Shown here one piece after another: positions 51,108-59,215 of a stretch of DNA of 64,000 nt. Each line of letters opens with the position of its first letter. Within the stretch, counting starts at the first letter, position 1. Both the position numbers and the translations under genes were made by a program. This DNA comes from Lentilactobacillus diolivorans DSM 14421 (GTDB taxonomy: Bacteria > Bacillota > Bacilli > Lactobacillales > Lactobacillaceae), in contig NZ_AZEY01000079.1 in assembly GCF_001434255.1 (NCBI RefSeq), positions 50,292 to 114,291 of the forward strand, in the 5' to 3' direction. The notes under the pieces were generated by a model. It was not told where the DNA came from, did no database searches, and was given only the letters and a program-made list of their open reading frames with translations.

Positions 51108-52445
51108 TTACAGTTGGCCTAATGTATCAGCACCAATGGTTGGGAACAGCGGGACAAGTCGTTCTAATTCGGCTGGACCAAATTTGAACTCAATGGCGGG
51201 AAGTAAGGTGTTAATGGCATCTTCGGCCTGATCACTCATTTCGGTCGCGCCAACTAAATGATGGTTTTTATCATAAACCAGTGCGTTATCACCCAGGCCT
51301 TCTTTGGTGACCTGTCGATACCAGTCGTCTGGTAAATGGTTGGTTTTAACTTCATATTGTCCGTTTTGCTGTGCGTCTTCAATTGAAACACCTGCTTTTG
51401 CGATTCGAGGTGATGTGAAAACCACGGATGGGATGACAGGGTAGTTAATTGGATCGGCACTATCGCCTGCAAATTGATGCATTAAGTAGGTTGATTCAAA
51501 AATAGCCGTTGGGGTTAACTTGGGCTGGTCTTTATCAAGCACGTCACCTGAAGCATAAATATTATCAATACTGGTTTGGAGATGATCATTTACCTCAATC
51601 CCACGGGCATTGTAGTTAATGCCAATTTCATCCAAACCAATTCCTTGAGTATTTGGAATCCTACCGGTTGCATCTAAAATCCAATCCGTTGTGATTGTTT
51701 GATTGTCATTGTATTCAATATTGTAATGACGATCAGTTTGACCAAATTTGGTAACTTTAGCATTGTTAATGAATACAACGCCGCGTTTTTCCAAATCAGC
51801 GACAACTTGTTTGACAAATGGTTGATAGAATTTTCGCAAAACATGATCGCCATGCGTCAATACGGTAACGTTGGATCCAGCCGCATTTGCGATTGTCGCA
51901 AACTCCAAGCTAATATAGCCGGCACCGATAATCGTGATATTTTTAGGTAATGTGGTTAGGTTCATGAAGTCTTCACTGTCATGAGCTAAGTCAGTTCCCG
52001 GAATATCTAATCGGTGTGGGTGTTGACCAGTTGAGATAACAATCTTTTCGGCGGTCTTTGAATCATTACCAACCGTTACGGTGTGACGATCTTTAAGAAC
52101 ACCATGACCTGATATGAGATCAATGTTAACTGATTTCATTAGACCGCCAATCATGTTGGGTAACCCATCGATCACAGCGTGTTTATGCTGCTCATTGGCT
52201 TTCCAGTCAATTGACAAATTTCCATTTACAACGCCGTTTAAGTTTTCGGCGAGCCGGGTAAGTGCAACCGGTGCATCTAGCGTGATTTTGGCGTTGCAGC
52301 CTCGATTGGGACACGTACCGCCGATCAGTCCAGATTCAATAACGCCAACTTTGACGCCGCGTGCAGCCAATGGAATTGCGCCATCAAAGGTACCATGGCC
52401 ACTACCAATGTATAAGACATCATAATCGTATTCTGTGTTTGCCAT
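51108..52445 (-). CDS. Glutathione reductase-like FAD disulfide oxidoreductase, atypical
   Basis: The 445-residue protein has the FAD motif VLYIGSGHGTFDGAIPLA, a redox pair in GGTCPNRGCNAK, the NAD(P) motif IIGAGYISLEFATI, and IYASGDV. The dimerisation domain occupies the C-terminal 110 residues. The usual HPTxxE motif that completes the active site reads FPTIGAD, so the catalytic His is replaced by Phe and Glu by Asp. It may not reduce a classical disulfide. The substrate is unknown. GGAGGG precedes the ATG and it is monocistronic. Confidence 0.85.
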   Translation of the reverse strand: MANTEYDYDVLYIGSGHGTFDGAIPLAARGVKVGVIESGLIGGTCPNRGCNAKITLDAPVALTRLAENLNGVVNGNLSIDWKANEQHKHAVIDGLPNMIGGLMKSVNIDLISGHGVLKDRHTVTVGNDSKTAEKIVISTGQHPHRLDIPGTDLAHDSEDFMNLTTLPKNITIIGAGYISLEFATIANAAGSNVTVLTHGDHVLRKFYQPFVKQVVADLEKRGVVFINNAKVTKFGQTDRHYNIEYNDNQTITTDWILDATGRIPNTQGIGLDEIGINYNARGIEVNDHLQTSIDNIYASGDVLDKDQPKLTPTAIFESTYLMHQFAGDSADPINYPVIPSVVFTSPRIAKAGVSIEDAQQNGQYEVKTNHLPDDWYRQVTKEGLGDNALVYDKNHHLVGATEMSDQAEDAINTLLPAIEFKFGPAELERLVPLFPTIGADTLGQL

Positions 52446-52621
52446 AAAGTTTATCCCTCCATTAGAATGTGTCTGAGACGTTTACTGCCTTAAGACTACT
52501 CTTCTCACGGTAGTCCACGCAAAGAATTTGGCTGACTTTTTCATTCCGATTACGAAACATGTAGCTTAATGGGTTGAGTCTGCGTATACTTTACTAAAAG
52601 ATAAAATAGGAAGTGGTTTGA

Positions 52622-53128
52622 ATGCGAAGAACAGATCGGGAAGTAACTGATATCGATGAAATTAAGTCAATTTTGCGAGAGTGCCATATTATCAATAGTG
52701 GTTTTCGAACTGGTGACTATCCCTATGTTGTCCCCACAAATTATGGGTATGAGTTTAATGATGAACAGTTAGTGTTATATATTCATGGTGCACCCGTTGG
52801 CTATAAGCGGAAACTAATTGCGGCAGATTCACGAATGGGGTTTGCAATTCATGACGCAGGAAAATTAATGATGCCCAAAGATCCTTCCAAGAATACGCCC
52901 AGTATGGCCTATCAAAGCGTGATGGGGTATGGGGATGCCGAATTAATTGACGATCTTGATGCTAAGAAACACGCGCTGGTTCAGATTCTAAAGCACGAGA
53001 TAGGTGATCAGTGGGAGACAGTCAAGATTACTGATAAGGCGCTTCAGTATGTCGGTGTTATTAAAATTAACGTGAAGAAAATGACGGCGAAGGCTCATTC
53101 AGCTAATGATGCCGGGTTTGTTTCATGA
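52622..53128 (+). CDS. Pyridoxamine 5'-phosphate oxidase-like flavoprotein (NimA type)
   Basis: The 168-residue protein fits the split-barrel FMN family (DREVTDIDEIKSILREC at the N-terminus, GDYPYVVPTNYGYEF, LYIHGAPVGYKRKLIA, YQSVMGYGDAELIDD). Members bind flavin and reduce small molecules, including nitroimidazoles. The true substrate here is unknown. Its own promoter is likely in the 176-nt gap from the divergent oxidoreductase gene. Confidence 0.85.
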   Translation: MRRTDREVTDIDEIKSILRECHIINSGFRTGDYPYVVPTNYGYEFNDEQLVLYIHGAPVGYKRKLIAADSRMGFAIHDAGKLMMPKDPSKNTPSMAYQSVMGYGDAELIDDLDAKKHALVQILKHEIGDQWETVKITDKALQYVGVIKINVKKMTAKAHSANDAGFVS

Positions 53129-53212
53129 AAATCAACTTGTTGTGAGTATTAAAGAGATTTATCATGGTGTTAGCGGTTACAGATACAGTAAGTGCTTCAA
53201 GGAGGCCTTGTT

Positions 53213-54253
53213 ATGTTCTTTATTGATACATCACGTAATGGAAAACCGGTTTATGATCCAATTGTGAATCAGTCATTAGACAATTATTTAGTTAATGATT
53301 TAAAGTTGCCTGGTCACGGCTTGATCGTGTATGTCAATCAGCCGGCAGTGATTGTCGGGGTAAACCAAAATGCATATGCTGAAGTTAATATGCCCTATTT
53401 AAAGAAAAAAGGGATTAAGCTAGTGCGGCGAACATCCGGTGGTGGTGCCGTTTATCATGATTATGGCAACATTATTTTTGAGAATATTGTGATTAATGAT
53501 GACACTCATTTTGGCGACTTTCATTATTTTGCGCAGCCAATCATTGACGCCTTACATGACATGGGTGCCACGGATGCACAAGTGCGTGGTCGAAATGATA
53601 TGGTCATTGGCAAGAGTAAATTTTCTGGCATGACAATGTTCAAAGTTGGCAAGTCATACGCCGCTGGTGGGACACTAATGTTTGATTTGGATATGGATGT
53701 TGCAACCAAGGTGTTGACACCAGAAAAGGACAAGCTGGCATCCAAAGGTGTTAAATCAGTTGAAAGCCGAGTAACAAACGTTAAACCATATCTCAAACCT
53801 GAATTTCAAAAGCTGGACATTGAGGGCTTTAAGAAACAACTGTTGTTACGGTTATTTAAAGCTGATTCGCTTGATGATATTGAAACGTATCACTTAAACG
53901 ACCATGATTGGTCGATTATTGATGATCGACTTAAAGGCAAGTACGATACGGATGAGTGGAATTATGGCAAAAATCCGGGCTTTGATTATTATGTCTCTAA
54001 ACATTACGATATTGGAACCGTTAGTTTTAATTTTTCACTAATCGATAATAAAATCTCCGACATTAAAATTTATGGCGATTTCATTACTGGCGGTGACATC
54101 ACGGTTATTGAAAAAGCTTTAAGAGGTGCAGAGCTCAACCGAAATTCATTAGTTCAAACGCTGAGCGGAATCGATATTAAAAATAATTTGGGTGATATTT
54201 CACCGGAAACATTAGCTGATTTATTGCTCGAGAAAACAATCATTAATAAGTAG
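53213..54253 (+). CDS. lplA: Lipoate-protein ligase
   Basis: I start at ATG 53213 with AAGGAGG 7 nt upstream, giving 346 residues. The LplA signature is clear: NQPAVIVGVNQNAYAEVNMPYLKK, LVRRTSGGGAVYHDYGNI, GRNDMVIGKSKFSGMTMF, and the C-terminal accessory domain (about 240-346). It activates lipoate with ATP and attaches it to E2 and GcvH proteins, which lets the cell use scavenged lipoate. It is monocistronic. Confidence 0.95.
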   Translation: MFFIDTSRNGKPVYDPIVNQSLDNYLVNDLKLPGHGLIVYVNQPAVIVGVNQNAYAEVNMPYLKKKGIKLVRRTSGGGAVYHDYGNIIFENIVINDDTHFGDFHYFAQPIIDALHDMGATDAQVRGRNDMVIGKSKFSGMTMFKVGKSYAAGGTLMFDLDMDVATKVLTPEKDKLASKGVKSVESRVTNVKPYLKPEFQKLDIEGFKKQLLLRLFKADSLDDIETYHLNDHDWSIIDDRLKGKYDTDEWNYGKNPGFDYYVSKHYDIGTVSFNFSLIDNKISDIKIYGDFITGGDITVIEKALRGAELNRNSLVQTLSGIDIKNNLGDISPETLADLLLEKTIINK

Positions 54254-54343
54254 CCTTTGGCGATTGGATCATGTCGAAGCATGATGGCGTAATTGCTTTC
54301 TTCATATCTGATTGCTAGTTAAGAGGATCCAAATTAACAGTAG

Positions 54344-54386
54344 AAAGAAAAAGGTTTATGGTGACTTCCGTAAGCCTTTTTCTTTG
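54344..54386 (+). terminator. Terminator after lplA
   Basis: AAAGAAAAAGGTTTA pairs with TAAGCCTTTTTCTTT around TGGTGACTTCCG. It can act in both directions. The rest of 54254-54561 shows no gene. Confidence 0.85.
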
Positions 54387-54561
54387 ACTTCGAGTTTAAA
54401 AAATTTAATACTTAATGATCAATGCAACGCTACGACTGCAAAGCGAAGTCAAGATAGTTGAAGGATGTTAAAGAGACGTATATACTGACTATCGTTAGGT
54501 ACCTAAATAATTAGTTATTGAATTCTAAAAACAGGCATATTCGCAAAGGGAGGGGACTGCG

Positions 54562-56370
54562 ATGCAACAAACACAGGAGGATCGTAAATCGAAAACAACC
54601 AACGCTGATGAAACCCAAAGCAAAGTGACGATGACGGGGATGTTCAAGTTCGTGTTCGGAACCGTGCTGAAACGACCTTGGGTGCTAGTCTTAAATGTCG
54701 TTGTTCTGACAGTTTTGTCGTTAATGGACTTTTTACTACCGCAATTTAATCAATACATCATTGATCATGTGATCCCAAATAAAAGTGTTTCCCAGTTGGT
54801 GGTGGTTGTTGGTTTATTGCTTCTGACGGTTACGATTTCTGGCGTTTTTACCTATTTATCGACTTATTGGATGGGGATTATGAGTCAAGGGGCGATTACA
54901 AATTTGCGAAATCAATTGTATCGCTATCTCATTCGATTAGATACCCACTTCTTTGAATCAAGTAAAACAGGCGATCTAATGGTTCGATTAACTTCTGATA
55001 TTAATAACCTGCAAAACCTGATTTCGCCCAATATGTTGTCACTAATTGGCAGCTTATTTACTTTTGTTGGTGTCCTGTTCTTTGTTTATTTTGTAAACTG
55101 GGAAATGGCATTGGCTGTTAGTTTGACGTTTCCATTTATTTTCCTGGTAGTTCGCATTTTTAGAACCCGAATTCGGAATTCCTACCGAAAAGCGCGTCAA
55201 TCTCAGGCACTGATGACCAATCAGCTGCAAAATACACTCACGGAGATTCAATTGATTAAGAGCTACACGACTGAAGATTTGGAAACCAACCGTTTTAGTA
55301 AGTTAGCGAACATGAACAAAGATAATATTATCGAAGCAACTCGAAATCAAGCGATCTTTTCACCGTTAATTAATTTCATTGAGTATTTGGGAACTGCGAT
55401 TGTGTTGCTTTTAGGAACCCTATTTGTTTTTAAAAAGCAGTTAACCTTAGGAGAATTAGTTGCTTACTTAAGCTATGTTGGGATTCTTCAGAGCCCAATA
55501 AGTTCGTTTTCGAGATTGTTAAACCAGTTCCAACAATCACTGGTTTCTTATGGACGAATTATGGACATTATGGCGTTAAAACCACAAATTGTTGATACGC
55601 CTTCCGCAGTGAATTTCCCTAAAATTAAAGATGGGGTTCAGTTTGATCACGTTACGTTTACTTACGACGTTGACAGCCCAGAAGCATCTCAAAAGCCAGC
55701 AATTCGCGATGTGAGTTTCCGGATTCCGTTTGGAGAACAAACTGCGTTAGTTGGCCATTCGGGAGCTGGTAAGTCAACACTGACGGAATTGCTGGACCGA
55801 TTATATGATATTGACAGTGGTAAAATTACATTTGACGGCGTTTCAATTAAAGATATTAAGTTAAGATCACTTCGACAAAATATTGCGATTGTTTCCCAAG
55901 ACATTTTCATTATTGATGGGACGATTGGTGATAATATTAAATACGGGACTCCCGGCGCAACTCAGGACCAGCTGTGGGAAGTTGCCAAGTTAGCTGATAT
56001 CGATATATTTATTAAAGGATTACCCGATCAAATGAAAACCCAGGTTGGTGAACGTGGGATCAAGCTTTCAGGTGGTCAAAAGCAGCGGATTGCAATCGCC
56101 AGAGCCCTCCTAAAAGATGCCCAAATCGTTGTTCTAGATGAGGCGACGGCATCATTAGACAACGAATCTGAAAAGACCATTCAGCATGCACTGGAAAACT
56201 TAATGGAACAACGGACATCGTTGGTAATTGCTCACCGACTGTCGACCATTCATAATGCTAATCAAATTCTGGTAGTTGATGATGGTAAGATCGTTGAACA
56301 GGGAACTCATACCAGTTTGATGGCACAAGATGGCTACTATAAGCAATTATATGAAGCCCAATTTGAATAA
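54562..56370 (+). CDS. Type I ABC exporter (half-transporter, membrane plus ATPase)
   Basis: The 602-residue protein has a six-helix membrane domain (about 35-330) and an ATPase domain (about 355-600) with Walker A GHSGAGKST, signature LSGGQKQRIAIARALL, Walker B IVVLDEATASLD and the H-loop AHRLS. It is a BmrA/MsbA-like half-transporter that works as a dimer. The substrate may be a drug, lipid or peptide and is not decided by sequence. GGGAGGGG precedes the ATG. Confidence 0.93.
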   Translation: MQQTQEDRKSKTTNADETQSKVTMTGMFKFVFGTVLKRPWVLVLNVVVLTVLSLMDFLLPQFNQYIIDHVIPNKSVSQLVVVVGLLLLTVTISGVFTYLSTYWMGIMSQGAITNLRNQLYRYLIRLDTHFFESSKTGDLMVRLTSDINNLQNLISPNMLSLIGSLFTFVGVLFFVYFVNWEMALAVSLTFPFIFLVVRIFRTRIRNSYRKARQSQALMTNQLQNTLTEIQLIKSYTTEDLETNRFSKLANMNKDNIIEATRNQAIFSPLINFIEYLGTAIVLLLGTLFVFKKQLTLGELVAYLSYVGILQSPISSFSRLLNQFQQSLVSYGRIMDIMALKPQIVDTPSAVNFPKIKDGVQFDHVTFTYDVDSPEASQKPAIRDVSFRIPFGEQTALVGHSGAGKSTLTELLDRLYDIDSGKITFDGVSIKDIKLRSLRQNIAIVSQDIFIIDGTIGDNIKYGTPGATQDQLWEVAKLADIDIFIKGLPDQMKTQVGERGIKLSGGQKQRIAIARALLKDAQIVVLDEATASLDNESEKTIQHALENLMEQRTSLVIAHRLSTIHNANQILVVDDGKIVEQGTHTSLMAQDGYYKQLYEAQFE

Positions 56371-56425
56371 CCTACAAAAATTAGATAGCTGATTAAAGCT
56401 GTTTATCGTTTAGTGATGACAGTTT

Positions 56426-56474
56426 AGCCATTAATAAAACCGATTATGGGTAAGTTTTATTAATGGCTTTTTTG
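56426..56474 (+). terminator. Terminator after the ABC exporter
   Basis: A 15-bp perfect stem AGCCATTAATAAAAC with GTTTTATTAATGGCT, followed by TTTTTT. Confidence 0.9.
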
Positions 56475-56628
56475 ATATGGGGGCAAGGAAACACGTTCTT
56501 TTAAGGACGTGTTTCCTTGCCCCCCTTCTTGGCGTCCAACAGATGCTTATCCTGATTAATTGTCAAAAAACACCCCCTTTCTAAATTTGTGCGCATGGTG
56601 ACACTTTGGATATGATACAATGGTTGGT

Positions 56629-57057
56629 ATGAAAAATACAAACAGATTAACGTATGGTCGAACGTCGGTGTACAATCTGAATTACCATCTCATATGGGGA
56701 ACTAAGTACCGCAATCAGGTTTTAGCTGGACACGTTGAGGAGGTTTTCAAACGCTTGGTTGCCGAAATTGCCGCTGAATACGGTTTTGAAATCACCCATC
56801 TGGAAATCGGTCAAGATGATCAGGTCGACCTACTAGTTAGCGCACCACCTAAATTATCAGTCACAAACATTGTCCGCTGGTTAAAGGGCACTACTGCTTT
56901 TCAGCTATTCCGTCAGTGCCCAGAGTTACAGACCAGTGATGGGCAACAAAAGAATCGTCACTTGTGGTCACCTGGTTACTATGTTGAAAGCATCGGGGCT
57001 GTCAATGAACCGGCAGTGGCTAAATATATTGACGATCAACGCCAGCACGAAAAATAA
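56629..57057 (+). CDS. tnpA: IS200-type Y1 transposase, HUH motif altered
   Basis: The 142-residue protein is a Y1 HUH transposase by overall sequence ([50 protein letters not shown] with the catalytic Tyr). The metal-binding H-x-H that should read HVHLLVSAPP reads [10 protein letters not shown]: the first His is Gln and the second Asp. Each change needs one base. The enzyme is therefore probably inactive. I start at the first ATG with family sequence. The ribosome binding site is weak. Confidence 0.88.
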   Translation: MKNTNRLTYGRTSVYNLNYHLIWGTKYRNQVLAGHVEEVFKRLVAEIAAEYGFEITHLEIGQDDQVDLLVSAPPKLSVTNIVRWLKGTTAFQLFRQCPELQTSDGQQKNRHLWSPGYYVESIGAVNEPAVAKYIDDQRQHEK

Positions 57058-57073
57058 CAAGAGGAGGTCTCGG

Positions 57074-58234
57074 ATGACCACGGTGGTTAAAGGGGTTAAG
57101 CTGCGGTTATACCCAAACCAAAAACAAACCGGTCAGTTGTGGCAACTATTTGGCAACGATCGGTTTGTTTGGAATCAAATGTTAGCGATGGCTCAGAAAC
57201 GCTATGAGAATAACCCGAAAAGTCAGTTTGCTAACGAATACGATATGAATTACCTGCTTAAACCGCTTAAGCAAGAGTACCCATTCCTAAAAGCGAGTGA
57301 TGCTACCAGCTTATTGGTGGTTAATCATAACCTGGCGCTCGCTTTTAAGAACTTATTCCAACAACGGGGTGGTCATCCGCGGTTTAAGTCCCGGCATAAT
57401 GCTAAGCAGGCTTATACTGGGCGCTCAACTTGCGTCGTGGAGGCGAAGCGGCGTTTAAGATTACCGAAAATTGGGAGTATTCGGACCAGCAAGACCAGCC
57501 AATTAAGAGACGCTAAAATTAAGCGTTACACGATCAGTCATGATGCCACGGGTCGCTACTATCTTTCTTTGCAGGTCGAAACTGAAGTTCATGACTTACC
57601 GAAGACTCACCAATCGGTTGGGTTGGATATGGGCGTTGCCAATTTGGCAATTGGCTCCAACGGTGTTAAGCACGGGACGTTCAATGCGCGATGGCTGGAA
57701 AAACAAGCGACGCTATGGCAATCCAAGTTTAGTCGGCGTCGGCATCAAGCCACCGTTACGATGCGCCAATGGAATCATAACCATAAATTATCCAAGCTGG
57801 TACTTAACGATTATCAAAATTGGCAACGGGCAAGAATGGTTAAAGCGCGTTATCAAGCTAAAATTGCCAACCAGCGCAAGGACTATCTCCATAAATTGAC
57901 GACGGACTTAGTTAGCCAATACGATGTGATTGTGATTGAGGATTTGAAAACCAAAAATCTGATGCACAATCACCACCTCGCTAAGTCAATCGCTAACGCC
58001 AGCTGGTATCAATTCCGGACCATGCTTGAATATAAGTGTGCGTGGTACGGTAAGCAATTAGTGGTGGTGAGCGCCAAGAACACTTCTCGAATCTGTTCAG
58101 CGTGCGGGCATAATGACGGCGCTAAACCCTTAGCTATTCGGGAATGGACGTGTTCTGGATGCCGAACGCACCACGACCGCGATATTAATGCGGCAGTTAA
58201 TATCCTTAATCGCGGATTAAAAGCTATCGGTTAG
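57074..58234 (+). CDS. tnpB: TnpB RNA-guided nuclease of the IS605 element
   Basis: I start at ATG 57074 with GAGGAGG 7 nt upstream, giving 386 residues. The N-terminal helix-turn-helix ([21 protein letters not shown]) precedes a RuvC-like nuclease split over three motifs: Asp in [12 protein letters not shown] (about 183), Glu in [12 protein letters not shown] (about 281), and Asp in [11 protein letters not shown] (about 370). The zinc finger CSACG-CSGC lies before the last. All catalytic residues are present. TnpB proteins use an RNA from the element's right end to cut DNA next to a short motif. Confidence 0.93.
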   Translation: MTTVVKGVKLRLYPNQKQTGQLWQLFGNDRFVWNQMLAMAQKRYENNPKSQFANEYDMNYLLKPLKQEYPFLKASDATSLLVVNHNLALAFKNLFQQRGGHPRFKSRHNAKQAYTGRSTCVVEAKRRLRLPKIGSIRTSKTSQLRDAKIKRYTISHDATGRYYLSLQVETEVHDLPKTHQSVGLDMGVANLAIGSNGVKHGTFNARWLEKQATLWQSKFSRRRHQATVTMRQWNHNHKLSKLVLNDYQNWQRARMVKARYQAKIANQRKDYLHKLTTDLVSQYDVIVIEDLKTKNLMHNHHLAKSIANASWYQFRTMLEYKCAWYGKQLVVVSAKNTSRICSACGHNDGAKPLAIREWTCSGCRTHHDRDINAAVNILNRGLKAIG

Positions 58235-58353
58235 GAACTAGCCATGGTAAAAGAGCGGAGTTCTGTAAGTTAGGTTTTCGGCATACCGATATAATATCCT
58301 AAATACTACTTTGTGTTCCCAGAAGCTCGGTCATTCATGGGCGAGTAGTTCAC
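58235..58353 (+). ncRNA. Probable right-end RNA of the IS605 element (omega RNA region)
   Basis: In this family the transcript of the tnpB 3' end and right end forms the guide RNA scaffold, and the guide is copied from the flank just after the element. The 120 bp after tnpB contain a hairpin (CTCG-TCAT/ATG-CGAG) next to the end. The first bases after 58353 (GTTATACTTAATTGAGAAC) would be the guide. This is by analogy. Confidence 0.45.
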
Positions 58354-58513
58354 GTTATACTTAATTGAGAACCAGAGCTGAGATGATGGCAAGTAAATAA
58401 AAATAAGCCGGACTTCATATTGATATTAACATGAAGACTTCTCATTAATAAGAATGATCAACTGGTTCACAAACACGAATTATTTGTTGTCTAAAAATGA
58501 AAGAGGGATTTTA

Positions 58514-59215
58514 ATGGCATTCATTAGTGTTCGTAACGAAACGAAACGTTATGAAATGGGAACTAATACAATTGTGGCCAACCACGATATTAGTTTTGAC
58601 ATTGATCAAGGGGAGCTGGTTGTCATTCTTGGCGCGTCAGGAGCTGGGAAATCAACGGTGTTAAATATTCTTGGCGGAATGGACAAACCAAGTGAAGGAA
58701 AAATCTTGATTGATGGTCAAGATATTGCTCAGTTTAACGACCGTCAGTTAACTGAATATCGACGGTCAACGGTCGGTTTTGTGTTTCAATTCTATAACCT
58801 AATTCCCAATCTAACCGCCAAGGAAAACGTTGAACTTGCCAGTCAAGTTGCACCAAATGCAAAAGACGTGGTGAAAACGTTAAGCCAAGTTGGGCTGGCT
58901 GGCCGCATTGATAATTTTCCGGCCCAACTGTCTGGTGGTGAGCAGCAACGGGTCGCGATTGCGCGGGCGTTAGCCAAAAACCCTAAAGTGCTGTTATGTG
59001 ATGAGCCAACTGGCGCTTTGGATTACGAAACTGGTAAGCAGATTTTGAAGCTGCTGCAGGATACTGCGCGTCAATCTGGGATGACGGTTATCATTGTGAC
59101 ACACAATTCAATGATTGCGCCAATGGCAGACAAAGTGATTCATATTAAGGATGCCCAGGTTCAAGAGATTACGTTAAATGAGTCTCCAGAACCGGTTGAG
59201 CAGATTGAATGGTAG
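58514..59215 (+). CDS. ABC transporter ATPase, MacB/LolD type
   Basis: I start at ATG 58514 with GAGGGA just upstream, giving 233 residues. It is a single ATPase domain: Walker [12 protein letters not shown]-loop [20 protein letters not shown], signature [16 protein letters not shown], Walker [13 protein letters not shown], and THN at the H-loop. The [10 protein letters not shown] sequence is typical of the LolCDE/MacB group. The next gene is the FtsX-type permease, only one base apart, so they form one complex. Confidence 0.93.
   Translation: MAFISVRNETKRYEMGTNTIVANHDISFDIDQGELVVILGASGAGKSTVLNILGGMDKPSEGKILIDGQDIAQFNDRQLTEYRRSTVGFVFQFYNLIPNLTAKENVELASQVAPNAKDVVKTLSQVGLAGRIDNFPAQLSGGEQQRVAIARALAKNPKVLLCDEPTGALDYETGKQILKLLQDTARQSGMTVIIVTHNSMIAPMADKVIHIKDAQVQEITLNESPEPVEQIEW

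Larger units (their letters stand above)
56479..58353 (+). mobile_element. IS200/IS605-family element with tnpA and tnpB
   Basis: A Y1-type transposase gene and a TnpB gene lie in tandem, as in IS605. The left side has a hairpin of about 18 bp (GGGGGCAAGGAAACACGT with its complement, 56479-56524). On the right, an imperfect palindrome (GCTCGGTCATTCATGGGCGAG) is followed by TAGTTCAC ending near 58353. Exact ends are estimates. No terminal inverted repeats or target duplication are expected for this family. Confidence 0.8.
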
